From Sporosarcina sp. NCCP-2716 (GTDB taxonomy: Bacteria > Bacillota > Bacilli > Bacillales_A > Planococcaceae): a DNA stretch of 64,000 nt. Below the pieces are notes generated by a model. The model did no database searches. It was not told where the DNA came from and was given only the letters and a program-made list of their open reading frames with translations. Positions 52,701 to 61,077 of the stretch are shown piece by piece. Position 1 is the first letter of the stretch, and the number at the start of each line of letters is the position of its first letter. A program made the translations under genes and the position numbers. The DNA is taken from the NCBI RefSeq assembly GCF_023707985.1, contig NZ_BRCF01000001.1:1-64000 (forward strand), in the 5' to 3' direction.

Positions 52701-53421
52701 AGTGACAGGACGTTTCGATTTCCGGTACTCACACGAGGCTGCTGTCCGCAAACGATCGAAAGTATCGGTCTCCGAGCTGAAACGGGTTGCCCAGCTCGAA
52801 GCAGAGCCGGATTACGGCGATCCGTTTGCATCCAAAGACATGGAAGCGAGTTCCGTCTTCCTCCATGAGCGTCCGGCCTTCCTGCAGAAGAGGTCGATAA
52901 GTGCGGCGGAGATCGGCACCGCGGTCCATACGGTCATGCAGCATATCGATCTCGCGAAGACGTATGATCTGGACGAGACGGAGAACCTGCTGCAGGAACT
53001 GGTCAGCCGTCAGCTGCTGACGACAGAAGAAGCGGAACACATCGATCGGGCTTCCATCGTCCGTGTCATGCAGTCGCCTCTGGCAGACCGGCTGCGTTCA
53101 GCGAAACGGGTGATGAGGGAACTGCCATTCACCTATGCCTATGACGGCAGTGACGGAGATTCCCAGATTCTGCAGGGGATCGCGGACTGCTTGTTCCAAG
53201 AAGAAGACGGCTGGGTGCTGCTCGATTACAAGACCGACCGGCTGCGCGGACGGTACGCTTCCGAGGAAGAAGCGGATGAAGCGATGCGGACGCGTTATGC
53301 GGTCCAGCTCAGCTTGTACAAGACGGCGATCGAAGCGATCACCCGTGTGCCCATTAAAGAAATGCTGCTCTGCTTGTTTGACGAAGGACGGACAGTATCA
53401 GTTCAGGAGGTAACGGTTTGA
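49711..53421 (+). CDS. addA: ATP-dependent helicase-nuclease subunit AddA
   Basis: The 1236-residue motor subunit of AddAB: a UvrD-type 3'-5' helicase (Walker A AAAGSGKTKVLITRLIEKV; DEYQDTNLLQEAII as motif II; GDVKQSIYRFRLAEPGLF as motif III; HSSKGLEFPNVFVAG and VLYVAMTRAKEQLEL late motifs) and a C-terminal nuclease with WVLLDYKTDRL. It loads RecA after Chi with AddB. Length is normal. The stop overlaps the next gene's TTG start. Confidence 0.97.
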   Translation: MHIPPKPENVTFTDAQWTAIHASGRDILVSAAAGSGKTKVLITRLIEKVIDERDPVNVDELLVVTFTNAAAAEMRHRMGAALEEQIALHPDSAHLRKQLSLLNKAQISSLHSFCLTIVRQYAYLLDIDPGFRIADPTEAALLRDDTIEAVLEDAYSADDPEAIYRLADSFTADRNDQSLELLIDRLYDYSRVHPKPEQWLRQIPQEYELPEGAVIDNLSFIGPLKSAIQQKLEEAEALSLDMQRIAEQPDGPAPLGPTAEADLAWIRGAIQTIEYGTWEETYGYFSQLKWTKAGSVKKDSCDEELAKRAKALRDSVKKLVTGVKESYYERTPARLLNEIRLMAPMMHTLIDLVIDFGARYRTVKTERGLVDFSDLEHYALDILANQEGDELVPSDIAADYQAKFKEVLVDEYQDTNLLQEAIIQFVKSGAEADGNLFMVGDVKQSIYRFRLAEPGLFLGKYGRFSEQTDGEGLKIDLNANFRSRKEVLDATNFVFSQVMGERVGEIEYDEAAALKYGARYPEPDTTARLTVLYTEEEEFEDETGHETENLKNSQAEARYMARRINEWMSEKHEVSDAFSGEKRPMRYSDIVVLMRSMTWSSEIADEFKRADIPVYVELSSGYFDALEVTIMLNTLRVIDNPYQDIPLASVLRAPYVGMTENELAQVRLADKNASYYDALKTFIATQGTGMAPETQQKLQRFLLNFEDWRNLARRGSLSELIWQVYSDTNYYEMVGSMPNGKQRQANLRALHDRAIEYEKTSFRGLFRFLRFVDRMRRRGDDLGAARFLSEKEDVVRIMTIHSSKGLEFPNVFVAGIGRQFNKMDFNEPYLFDQHFGLAVKAIDPDKRIMYTSLPFLAMKEQKELEMRAEEMRVLYVAMTRAKEQLELVATVKDIEKSLTKWQDAQLVDPVERLPDYMRSRANGYLDWIGPAVARHTDFAKFGVTPGGMTKEHPSKWTIGMLPVSYFSETADGQPEEGGPDEHVHAELPPVDADRLAEVTGRFDFRYSHEAAVRKRSKVSVSELKRVAQLEAEPDYGDPFASKDMEASSVFLHERPAFLQKRSISAAEIGTAVHTVMQHIDLAKTYDLDETENLLQELVSRQLLTTEEAEHIDRASIVRVMQSPLADRLRSAKRVMRELPFTYAYDGSDGDSQILQGIADCLFQEEDGWVLLDYKTDRLRGRYASEEEADEAMRTRYAVQLSLYKTAIEAITRVPIKEMLLCLFDEGRTVSVQEVTV

Positions 53422-54614
53422 GGACAATTTCCACCGGCGGAGCCGGACGGATCGAAGCACTCGATATGCTTCGGGGATTCGCACTGCTTGGCATCTTCAT
53501 GGCCAATATGCTCCATTTCAATTCACCGATCATGTACATGGATCCGTACAGCTGGTTCGAAGGTTCCGGCGAAAGCGTTCCGTACATGTGGCTCGATATT
53601 TTAGTAGAAGCGAGTTTCTACCCGATATTCGCGATGCTTTTCGGGTATGGACTCAATATGCAGTATGAAAAGTCGAAACTGCTGCGGCAGCCATTCGGCC
53701 CGGTTGCCGCAAGACGGATGGCGATCCTGCTCGTCTTCGGTGTGCTGCATGCCGTGTTCGTCTGGTCGGGGGACGTCCTCTTCACATACGCGATGATGGG
53801 CTTCCTCATGATTGCCGCCGTCCGCCTCCCGCCGAAATGGCTGCTCGCCCTGGCGCTTGTGCTCTACATCGTGCCGATGGGCGTGTTGACGGGACTGGTC
53901 TTTGCAGGTGAACAGCTGTCGCCGGACAGTTCGCTGTCCGAGTTCGCAGACATCCAGAAAGTGGATGAATCGATCAAAGTTTACGGTCATGGCGATTACT
54001 TGACCGCACTCGCATTCCGCACGAAAGAATGGCTCCTGTTCACTGCGACGAACTTTCTCGTCAACCCGTTCATGATCCTGCCGCTCATGATGATCGGCGC
54101 AGCGCTCGCCAAATGGAAAACGGCCGAGCGGGCCCATGAATGGAGACGGCGTATTGCAGTGATCGGTGTCGTGTCGTACATCGCAGGGATCGCCCTGAAG
54201 TCCGTCCCGTTCACCGTCGGCTCAAGCTTGTCGATGCAGATGATCCAGACGTATTTCGGAGGGCCGCTCGTCGCAGCGGGCTATGTATCTTTCATCCTGC
54301 TGCTGTGCACTGTACCGAAGTTCATCAGCCTGTTCCGGCCTGTCGCAAAAGCGGGCCGCATGTCGCTGACAGTGTACCTGACGCAGTCCATCATTGCCAC
54401 GCTCATCTTCTACCATTATGGGCTCGGCATGTACGGCAAACTCGACATCGGCACGGCAACACTCTTGGCGGCGGGCATCTTCGTCGTCCAGGCGCTGCTC
54501 GCGGATCTGTGGCTGTCCCGCTACCGGATGGGGCCGTTCGAATGGGTCTGGCGCATCGGCACGTATGGCACCTTTTTGCCGATTAAAAAGGAGAAGCAGC
54601 AGGATATGTCGTAA
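53418..54614 (+). CDS. DUF418 (YeiB-like) membrane protein
   Basis: A 398-residue protein with about ten helices. The family N-terminus is RIEALDMLRGFALLGIFMAN and the C-terminal DUF418 part has LIFYHYGLGMYGK and GPFEWVWRIGTYG. The start is TTG 53418, preceded by AGGAGG with a 7-base gap and overlapping the addA stop. The role is unknown; the family resembles acyltransferase-3-like membrane proteins. Co-transcription with addAB is suggested by the overlap but a functional link is unclear. Confidence 0.85.
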   Translation: MRTISTGGAGRIEALDMLRGFALLGIFMANMLHFNSPIMYMDPYSWFEGSGESVPYMWLDILVEASFYPIFAMLFGYGLNMQYEKSKLLRQPFGPVAARRMAILLVFGVLHAVFVWSGDVLFTYAMMGFLMIAAVRLPPKWLLALALVLYIVPMGVLTGLVFAGEQLSPDSSLSEFADIQKVDESIKVYGHGDYLTALAFRTKEWLLFTATNFLVNPFMILPLMMIGAALAKWKTAERAHEWRRRIAVIGVVSYIAGIALKSVPFTVGSSLSMQMIQTYFGGPLVAAGYVSFILLLCTVPKFISLFRPVAKAGRMSLTVYLTQSIIATLIFYHYGLGMYGKLDIGTATLLAAGIFVVQALLADLWLSRYRMGPFEWVWRIGTYGTFLPIKKEKQQDMS

Positions 54615-54648
54615 CAGTATGTAGACAGACCAATCATGGAAGGGATGG

Positions 54649-55554
54649 ATGCACGCTATGAAACTACTTTCATTCAAGTACGATGGCAAAACATTATTCG
54701 GACCGAAAGTGAAGAAAGAGGAAGCGGTCTGGGACGTCCAGCGCATCGCTGAGGAGCTCGGAGCGGAAAGTTTCCCTTCCTCGATCGCCGAAGGAGTCGC
54801 GGAAGGCATGGATTTCGTCGAACGGATCCGCAGCCTGTGCGAACAGGCGCGGGCGCATGAAGACGCAGAGAGCTTCAAGTACCCGTTCAGCGCGATCGAA
54901 TGGCTCTCCCCGATTCCGCGCACGCCGAAGAACGTCCTCTGTGTCGGGAAGAATTATGCCGATCACGCAAGTGAGATGGATGGGGGAGCGCCTGAAAAGA
55001 TGATGATCTTCACGAAGGCGCCGACCTCGATCGCGGCGGATGAACAGACGCTCTCCGTGCACGCGGACGTGACGGATCAGCTCGATTACGAAGGGGAGCT
55101 CGCCGTCGTCATCGGCAAAGGCGGCCGCAACATTCCGAAACAGCTCGCATACGACTGCGTATTCGGCTATACGATCGCGAACGATCTCACCGCCCGTGAT
55201 CTGCAGGCGGAGCGCAAGCAGTTCTTCCTCGGCAAAACGCTCGACGGCAGCTGCCCGCTCGGACCGTATGTCGTGACGAAAGACGAAATCCCGAACCCGC
55301 AAAATCTGTCCATCGTGACAAAAGTGAATGACGAAGTGCGCCAGAACGGCAATACGAAGTCGATGTCCATCCCGATCGACAGCATCATCGAGGAACTGTC
55401 CAGGTTCGTCACACTTGAGCCGGGGGATATCATCCTCACCGGAACACCTGCGGGCGTCGGCAAAGGGATGACGCCGCCAGCTTACCTGAAAGCGGGGGAC
55501 ACAGTGAAAGTGTCCATCGAAGGCATCGGGACACTCGTCAACGATTTCGAATAA
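54649..55554 (+). CDS. Fumarylacetoacetate hydrolase family protein (YisK-like)
   Basis: A 301-residue cytoplasmic enzyme of the FAH family, the same length as B. subtilis YisK. The metal site is in DYEGELAVVIGKGG (E-x-E), earlier VLCVGKNYADHASEM and TNDLTARDLQ-like NDLTARDLQAERKQFFLGK, and late GDIILTGTPAGVGKGMTPP. YisK has been reported as an oxaloacetate decarboxylase that interacts with the Mbl cytoskeleton. Its neighbour is yisL, as in B. subtilis. The first ATG (54649) is kept, with GGAAGG 5 bases upstream; ATG 54658 is possible. Confidence 0.87.
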   Translation: MHAMKLLSFKYDGKTLFGPKVKKEEAVWDVQRIAEELGAESFPSSIAEGVAEGMDFVERIRSLCEQARAHEDAESFKYPFSAIEWLSPIPRTPKNVLCVGKNYADHASEMDGGAPEKMMIFTKAPTSIAADEQTLSVHADVTDQLDYEGELAVVIGKGGRNIPKQLAYDCVFGYTIANDLTARDLQAERKQFFLGKTLDGSCPLGPYVVTKDEIPNPQNLSIVTKVNDEVRQNGNTKSMSIPIDSIIEELSRFVTLEPGDIILTGTPAGVGKGMTPPAYLKAGDTVKVSIEGIGTLVNDFE

Positions 55555-55630
55555 CGTTCCCTGACTTTGGCGAACTTGCGGGATTATGGTAAGATGGACA
55601 ATGCAACTGACATGGAATGAGGTGACTGCA

Positions 55631-56005
55631 ATGGATTTCTTATCGGACTCGACCCATATCCATATCTTCGCATGGGTGGTCGGCATTATTTTGTTCTTGG
55701 TCGCGGCTTCCATGCCGCTCGATTCAAAAGGACGTAAAATTACGAAGATGATCCTGCGGGTGTTCTACATCCTGATCATCATCACAGGCCTTGCGCTGTT
55801 CCTGCGCTGGATGAGCAGCGACTCAGCGCTCTATGGCGTGAAGTTCCTCTTCGGAATCCTGACGATCGGCATGATGGAGATGGTGTTCGCACGCCAGAAC
55901 AAGAAGAAGCCGGCACAGCTGGCATGGATCCTGTTCGTCGTCTCGCTGCTCATCACGATGTTCCTCGGCTTCAAACTGCCGATCGGACTTCATTTCTTCG
56001 GATGA
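55631..56005 (+). CDS. yisL: YisL family membrane protein (UPF0344/DUF1516)
   Basis: A 124-residue protein with four helices (IHIFAWVVGIILFLVAASM; MILRVFYILIIITGLALFL; LFGILTIGMMEMVFA; LAWILFVVSLLITMFLGF). An early His-x-His and W match YisL. The start at 55631 follows GAGGTGA; a 15-residue extension lies before the ribosome site. Function unknown; it follows the yisK homologue as in B. subtilis. Confidence 0.85.
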   Translation: MDFLSDSTHIHIFAWVVGIILFLVAASMPLDSKGRKITKMILRVFYILIIITGLALFLRWMSSDSALYGVKFLFGILTIGMMEMVFARQNKKKPAQLAWILFVVSLLITMFLGFKLPIGLHFFG

Positions 56006-56059
56006 ATGCCTGCTGACGGACGTGTGCAGATGAATTGCTGAAGAGGAAGGAGGGATCCG

Positions 56060-56176
56060 ATGGTCGGATGGACGTTATTGCTCGCCGTATTCGCCGTCAT
56101 GATCCTGTTCGCCCTCTCTGTTGTCATCACCGCCCGGCGGCAGGGACCGCCTGACGAATTCGACAGGCACGACTGA
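56060..56176 (+). CDS. Small single-helix membrane protein
   Basis: A 38-residue ORF with a strong ribosome site (GGAAGGAGGGATCCG-ATG). One helix (WTLLLAVFAVMILFALSVVI) is followed by a short polar tail (TARRQGPPDEFDRHD). A terminator follows within 6 bases, so the unit looks real and could be co-transcribed with yisL 54 bases upstream. Function unknown. Confidence 0.65.
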   Translation: MVGWTLLLAVFAVMILFALSVVITARRQGPPDEFDRHD

Positions 56177-56181
56177 CGGAC

Positions 56182-56227
56182 AGCCCCGTAAGACCCGGTA
56201 TACTCCCGGGACTTACGGGGCTTTTTG
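56182..56227 (+). terminator. Terminator after the small membrane gene
   Basis: Perfect stem AGCCCCGTAAG/CTTACGGGGCT with an inner CCCGG/CCGGG-like hairpin, then TTTTT. Confidence 0.9.
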
Positions 56228-56405
56228 CTGTTTCGCAATAGCGGCGGGACGGAGTGCAGGTGAGAAATGATACCGCGTCCAGTGAATTCACATGATTGCC
56301 TTATTTTCTCGGCATGCATCCCGTTTTTCCGGAGAAAGCATGGCGGCGTCCCGGGCGGTTTGGTAGTATTGAAGGGATGGAAGGTACGAAGAAGGAGGCT
56401 TTTTT

Positions 56406-57848
56406 GTGAACGTGAAACGACTGATCGGTGCCCTGATGCTGATCCCTTTCCTCCTCACCGCAGCATGGCCGGCAGCGGCTTCTGCGAAAGACGGACGGAC
56501 GATAAAGGACGAAAGTATATATGATCTGCTGGTGGACCGCTTCAACAACGGGGACGGCCGCAACGACGAGGATGCGGACTCGCAGGACCCGAACGCTTTC
56601 AACGGCGGCGATTTCGCCGGGATCTCCCTGCGGCTGCAGCACATACTCGATATGGGATTCACTGCTGTATCCGTCGGGCCTGTCTTCAAGACGGCGACCT
56701 ATGACGGGGCGCAAGTGCTGGACTACACCCGGCTCGAAGACCACTTCGGGACGGAAGACGATTTCAAGGCGATGCTGAAAGAACTGCACGAGGCCGATAT
56801 CAAGGTCATCGCGGACTTCCCGCTTGCCGGCGTCAGCAAAGACCACGTGTGGGCGGACAAACTCGCCTGGACGCCAGGTGAGAACGGAACGATCGACTGG
56901 AAAGCGGACGATGCCGACGTCCAGCGTGTCTTGAACGACGCGATGACGGAATTCGTCGGGAAGTACGATATCGACGGAATCCGCCTGACGAAGACGGAGG
57001 CGTACGATCCTGCTGTCCTTGATGGGTTCATCGACGCACTGAAAAATGCATCGGACGGCCTGTACGTTCTGTCGGATGAAGAGACGGAGGCAGCGGTCGA
57101 TGCCCAGCCGAACGACGAGGAGATGGAAGCGCTCCGCCAGTCATTCGTCAAAGTCTCACCGGATTCGACTCCGATGGACCAGTTCAGCGCAAGCGGCCGG
57201 GGCGATCTGCTCCAGTTCGATAAACTGACAGGCCCCCGATTCACGCATGCGATCGTCGAAGAGCGCATGTTCCCGCCGACACGCTGGAAAGTCGGCGTCA
57301 CCGCACTGTTCACACTGCCGGGCATCCCGGTCGTGCCATACGGAACGGAAATCGCGGTCAACGGGGAAGCTCCGCCGGACAGCCATCCGCTGTTCAACTT
57401 CAAGACGGACATGGAGCTGAAAGACCATATCGGCGACTTGAACAAGCTGCGCAACGAATCGAAGACACTCCGCACAGGGGACTTCAAGATGCTCCATAAC
57501 AAAGACGGCTACCTCGTCTACAAAATCTGGGATGAAGACGAAACGTGGATCATCGCGGTGAACAACACGGACAAGACGCAGAGCTACGAACTCGATCCGT
57601 CGGAGATCGGCAGCAAGAAGCGGCTCCGCGGCCTGCTCGACGGCGATCAGATCGTCGAAACGGAAGACGGCAAATACCATGTCGTCATGGATCGGGAACT
57701 GGCAGAGCTGTACTTGGTCAAGGAAGACAAAGGGTTCAACATTCCGTATCTGATCGCGTCGATCATGGTGTATGTCCTGTTCCTCGGATTCCTCTGGATG
57801 GTACTGAAAAAAGGACGTGCCGCACGGAAGGCGCGCAGCGCGAAATAA
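56406..57848 (+). CDS. Membrane-anchored GH13-like protein lacking catalytic residues
   Basis: A 480-residue protein with a signal peptide (LIGALMLIPFLLTAAWPAAA) and a C-terminal helix (IPYLIASIMVYVLFLGFLWM) with basic tail, so the barrel lies outside, anchored. The fold is alpha-amylase-like: SIYDLLVDRFNNGDGRND, ILDMGFTAVSVGPVF, LFTLPGIPVVPYGTEIA. But the catalytic motifs are lost. The nucleophile region reads GIRLTKTEA (Thr for Asp), region I has DFPLAGVSKDH rather than D-x-x-x-N-H, and region IV reads LLQFDKLTGPRF with no NHD. It is probably a binding or scaffold protein. GTG start with GAAGGAGG upstream. Confidence 0.8.
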   Translation: MNVKRLIGALMLIPFLLTAAWPAAASAKDGRTIKDESIYDLLVDRFNNGDGRNDEDADSQDPNAFNGGDFAGISLRLQHILDMGFTAVSVGPVFKTATYDGAQVLDYTRLEDHFGTEDDFKAMLKELHEADIKVIADFPLAGVSKDHVWADKLAWTPGENGTIDWKADDADVQRVLNDAMTEFVGKYDIDGIRLTKTEAYDPAVLDGFIDALKNASDGLYVLSDEETEAAVDAQPNDEEMEALRQSFVKVSPDSTPMDQFSASGRGDLLQFDKLTGPRFTHAIVEERMFPPTRWKVGVTALFTLPGIPVVPYGTEIAVNGEAPPDSHPLFNFKTDMELKDHIGDLNKLRNESKTLRTGDFKMLHNKDGYLVYKIWDEDETWIIAVNNTDKTQSYELDPSEIGSKKRLRGLLDGDQIVETEDGKYHVVMDRELAELYLVKEDKGFNIPYLIASIMVYVLFLGFLWMVLKKGRAARKARSAK

Positions 57849-57859
57849 GAAACGAAAAA

Positions 57860-57882
57860 AGAGCCCGCGGGCTCTTTTTTTG
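57860..57882. terminator. Bidirectional terminator
   Basis: Stem AGAGCCCGCGGGCTCT between A-run and T-run, serving the GH13-like gene and the convergent degV-type gene. Confidence 0.85.
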
Positions 57883-57907
57883 TGCACTGAAACGGCGCTG
57901 CCGCCCG

Positions 57908-58756
57908 TTAGCGTTTATTCAGGAAAAAGACCGATAAGGTGCCCGGTCCGGCGTGCGAGCCGATGACGGAACCGATCATATGGATCTGGATGTCCTGCGG
58001 ATGGAACCGCTCCTCGATCAGGGCGCGCAGCTCTTCTGCGCCAGCCAGATCATCGCCGTGACTGATGGCCAGGGTCTGGCTGCCGACGTCATCGCCGCGC
58101 TCTTCCATCAGTTCGATGATGCGGCGGAACACTTTCTTACGGCCCCGGTGCTTTTCGATCGGCACGAGACGGCCGCTTTCCACGTGCAGCAGCGGCTTGA
58201 TGTTGAGCAGGCCGCCGAAGAACGCACTCGCCTTCGAAACACGCCCGCCTTTCGCGAGGTAATCCAGGTCCTCCACTGTGAACAAGTGCTCCATGTGGCC
58301 GGCCATCTTCCGGATCTCGCGTTCAATCGTCCGGACGTCCTCTCCTGCATCCCGCATTTCAACTGCCTTCTCCACGAGCAGCCCGCAGCCGAGCGAAGCG
58401 CAGCGTGTATCGATGATGATCAGGTTCATGCCCGGATTGCCTTCCTTCACCTGGTCACGCATCATGACGGCGGTCTGGTATGTACCCGATAATTCAGATG
58501 AAAACGCGATGTATATGCCGTCTTCGCCTGTCTTCGCGAATTCTTTCCACATGGCGAGCGTCCGATCGGGGGATACTTGGGATGTCTTCGGCTGTTTCCC
58601 CGCGCGGATCGCCTGGAATACTTCTTTCGAGTCGATGTCGACGATGTCCTGGTATTCCTTACCGTCGAGCAATACGGTTAACGGCAGCAGCGTCACATCA
58701 TGGTCGTCCAAATATGATTTCGGCAGATCACAGCCGCTGTCAGCGAAAATTTTCAT
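57908..58756 (-). CDS. DegV family fatty-acid binding protein (YitS-like)
   Basis: A 282-residue two-domain DegV protein (KIFADSGCDLPKSYLDDHDV; TSQVSPDRTLAMW; IAFSSELSGTYQTAVMMRDQ; DTRCASLGCGLLVEKA). Such proteins are FakB-like carriers of fatty acids for the FakA kinase. The place before yitU, yitV and yitW homologues matches B. subtilis yitS. Minus-strand unit with the HAD gene 24 bases upstream. Confidence 0.88.
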   Translation of the reverse strand: MKIFADSGCDLPKSYLDDHDVTLLPLTVLLDGKEYQDIVDIDSKEVFQAIRAGKQPKTSQVSPDRTLAMWKEFAKTGEDGIYIAFSSELSGTYQTAVMMRDQVKEGNPGMNLIIIDTRCASLGCGLLVEKAVEMRDAGEDVRTIEREIRKMAGHMEHLFTVEDLDYLAKGGRVSKASAFFGGLLNIKPLLHVESGRLVPIEKHRGRKKVFRRIIELMEERGDDVGSQTLAISHGDDLAGAEELRALIEERFHPQDIQIHMIGSVIGSHAGPGTLSVFFLNKR

Positions 58757-58780
58757 TAGGCTCCTCCTCGTCAGGTCGTG

Positions 58781-59590
58781 TTAGTCCAACTGCAGTCGGT
58801 CTTTCAACAATACGGCAATGCCGTCTTCATTATTCGTCAGGGTCACTTCGTTCGCGATCGATTTCAGCTGATCGATCCCGTTGCCCATCGCGACGCCGAT
58901 CCCGGCATAGTCGATCATCTCCAGGTCGTTGTCTTCGTCGCCGAACGCGATGATCCGTTCTTGCGGGATGCCGATCCACTCTGCCACTTTCGACAGGCCG
59001 ACCGCTTTGTTAAGCCCGTGCCGGATGACTTCGACGACATCCCACGGAGCGCCCCAGCGGCGGTGTTCGATCACTTCCGCGTGCACATCCTCCAGGTGCT
59101 CCCGGATCGGATCGGCCATCCCTTCGTCACCTTGGATGAGCAGGCTTGTCGGATCGACGTGCAGCGATTTCCGCAAGTCGCCTTCCGTGACGGACGGACT
59201 GCCCATGCTGAAGATGTCGAGCAGTTTTTCATCGTGGTACTGCAAGTAGACATCATCCATCACTTCCGCGACGATATTCTTCAATTTGAAGTTCTGCATC
59301 GCATCGATGACGTCACGGGCGACGGACAGATCGATCGTTTCGTGGATCGTCTTCCAGTTCCGGTCGGTCGGATGGTGGACGAACGCGCCGTTGAAGTTTA
59401 CGATCGGTGTCTTCAGGCCGAGCTGGCGGTAATAGGCTGCGCTGGAGCGGTACGGACGACCCGTCGCGATCATGATGATGTGGCCGGCGTCTTCCGCTTT
59501 TTTCAATGTGTTGAATGTTTCATCGGATATGACTTTCTGGTCGGTCAGCAGTGTACCGTCCAGATCGAGGGCGATTAAATGAGGTTTCAT
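58781..59590 (-). CDS. yitU: Cof-type HAD phosphatase (YitU-like)
   Basis: A 269-residue HAD-IIB phosphatase. Motif I is LIALDLDGTLLTDQK, motif II IMIATGRPYRSS, motif IV IAFGDEDNDLEMIDYAGIGV, and a C2 cap lies between. B. subtilis YitU acts on the riboflavin intermediate ARPP (5-amino-6-ribitylamino-uracil phosphate), so a flavin role is possible. The order with degV, yitV and yitW homologues supports the symbol. Confidence 0.87.
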   Translation of the reverse strand: MKPHLIALDLDGTLLTDQKVISDETFNTLKKAEDAGHIIMIATGRPYRSSAAYYRQLGLKTPIVNFNGAFVHHPTDRNWKTIHETIDLSVARDVIDAMQNFKLKNIVAEVMDDVYLQYHDEKLLDIFSMGSPSVTEGDLRKSLHVDPTSLLIQGDEGMADPIREHLEDVHAEVIEHRRWGAPWDVVEVIRHGLNKAVGLSKVAEWIGIPQERIIAFGDEDNDLEMIDYAGIGVAMGNGIDQLKSIANEVTLTNNEDGIAVLLKDRLQLD

Positions 59591-59679
59591 GGCGAAAACG
59601 CCTCCTTCCTGTATGTCTATGTTCAGTTTAGCCTTTCGAACGGCGGCAAGTCAAAAAAGTGACAGTTCATGCACAACTT

Positions 59680-59708
59680 TTGTTTTTTTAGAAAAGTATT
59701 GGTATGCT
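59680..59708 (+). promoter_or_regulatory. Promoter of yitV-yitW
   Basis: TTGTTT (59680-59685), a 17-base gap, TATGCT (59703-59708), 31 bases upstream of the yitV ATG. Confidence 0.5.
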
Positions 59709-59738
59709 CAAAACAAATGAGTAAAGAGGGTGTCACAG

Positions 59739-60509
59739 ATGGAAATACGCGAAGAACAGTGGGGACAGGTGCCCCTGCTGCATGTGGTCGATGAACAGCA
59801 CGAATCGTCTGAGATGCCCGTCGTCGTCTTTTTCCATGGATTCACCAGTGCGAAGGAACACAATCTGCATTATGCATTCAACCTGGCGAAAAACGGGATC
59901 CGGGTGCTGCTGCCGGAAGCACATCTCCACGGCGTCCGGGCGGAAGAGTTGGATGAAGTCCAGCTGAGCCTCCGATTCTGGGAGATCGTCCTGACGTCCA
60001 TCGAAGAGGCAGGTTTCCTCCGGGACGAGCTGCAGGACAAAGGGCTTCTGAACAGCGGACGCCTTGCCTTCGCCGGGACATCCATGGGCGGCATCACGAC
60101 GCTCGGCTGCCTCACCGCCTATCCGTGGGTGGACTGTGCAGCCGTCATGATGGGCACGCCGGGATTCGTCAAACTGGCGAAAGGGCAGATGCAGCAGTTC
60201 GAGAACAGGGGCTACAAACTGCCGATGGGCAGCGACGAAGTGAAGAGCCTTTTTGATACACTCGGAACGTTCGATCTGACGAAGCACCCCGAGCGGCTCG
60301 CAGACCGTCCGGTGTTCTTCTGGCATGGGAAGAAGGATGCAACCGTGCCGTTCGAGCCGACGTGGAATTTCTTCAATGCCGAAAAAGCGGCCTACAGCAG
60401 CCATCCGGAAGACTTCGTATTCATGGCCGATCCGCACGCCGGACATGCGGTGTCACGGCCGGGGATGCTCGCAGCCGTCGGGTTCCTTGCAGACCATTTG
60501 AATGGCTGA
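59739..60509 (+). CDS. yitV: Alpha/beta hydrolase (YitV esterase-like)
   Basis: A 256-residue serine hydrolase. The oxyanion part is VVFFHGFTSAKEHN, the nucleophile elbow is FAGTSMGGITTLG (G-x-S-x-G), the Asp is in FWHGKKDATVPFE, and the His in DPHAGHAV. The substrate is unknown. The start at 59739 fits AGAGGG with an 8-base gap. Followed 52 bases later by yitW, the order seen in B. subtilis. Confidence 0.88.
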   Translation: MEIREEQWGQVPLLHVVDEQHESSEMPVVVFFHGFTSAKEHNLHYAFNLAKNGIRVLLPEAHLHGVRAEELDEVQLSLRFWEIVLTSIEEAGFLRDELQDKGLLNSGRLAFAGTSMGGITTLGCLTAYPWVDCAAVMMGTPGFVKLAKGQMQQFENRGYKLPMGSDEVKSLFDTLGTFDLTKHPERLADRPVFFWHGKKDATVPFEPTWNFFNAEKAAYSSHPEDFVFMADPHAGHAVSRPGMLAAVGFLADHLNG

Positions 60510-60561
60510 GGCGCTTTTGTTATGATGGAGACAGCAATTAGATGAGGAAAGGGGAATTCCA

Positions 60562-60870
60562 ATGGCTGATGATATGAAAGAAAGCATGATGGGCGCACTT
60601 GAAAACGTGATCGACCCTGAGCTCGGCGTTGACATTGTCAACCTCGGCCTCGTGTATGACGCGGAACTGCTCGAGGGCGGCATCGGAAAAGTCACAATGA
60701 CACTCACGTCGATCGGCTGCCCGATGGGACCGCAGATCGTTGCGAACGTCAAACAGGAACTGATGGAACTTCCGGAAGTGAAAGACGTGGAAGTCGACAT
60801 CGTCTGGAACCCGCCATGGTCACGGGATAACATGTCCCGCTACGCAAAGATGGCGCTCGGCGTCCGCTAA
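60562..60870 (+). CDS. yitW: Metal-sulfur cluster assembly factor (YitW, MIP18 family)
   Basis: A 102-residue protein with the DUF59/MIP18 fold: NVIDPELGVDIVNLGLVYDA, TLTSIGCPMGPQI (the conserved Cys) and VEVDIVWNPPWSRDNMS. Such proteins (SufT/PaaD relatives) help mature Fe-S proteins. AAAGGGG precedes the ATG. Confidence 0.93.
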   Translation: MADDMKESMMGALENVIDPELGVDIVNLGLVYDAELLEGGIGKVTMTLTSIGCPMGPQIVANVKQELMELPEVKDVEVDIVWNPPWSRDNMSRYAKMALGVR

Positions 60871-60882
60871 TACTGGTACTTG

Positions 60883-60921
60883 TGCCCGGTAACTGCTCTT
60901 ATGCAGCTGCCGGGCTTTTTT
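60883..60921 (+). terminator. Terminator of yitW
   Basis: Stem GCCCGGTAACTGC / GCAGCTGCCGGGC with loop TCTTAT, then TTTTTT. Confidence 0.88.
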
Positions 60922-60979
60922 GCCGTGTTTAACGCTTCGCGGGGGAGGAAACAGTACTAGTGGAGCATAAGTGTTTTCC

Positions 60980-61037
60980 TTTACGGAACGGGGAAAACGG
61001 TATATACTTAATATAGTCAAAGATAGTCAAAGTCAAA
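60980..61037 (+). promoter_or_regulatory. Promoter with CtsR operator for clpB-like gene
   Basis: TTTACG (60980-60985), 17 bases, TATACT (61003-61008). Right after it lies AGTCAAA-GAT-AGTCAAA (61015-61031), a full match to the CtsR direct repeat (A/G)GTCAAA-N3-(A/G)GTCAAA, and a third overlapping AGTCAAA at 61031-61037. CtsR should repress until heat stress. Confidence 0.9.
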
Positions 61038-61077
61038 CTCTCGATCAATCAAACAATTAATGAAGAGGTGACGGTAC

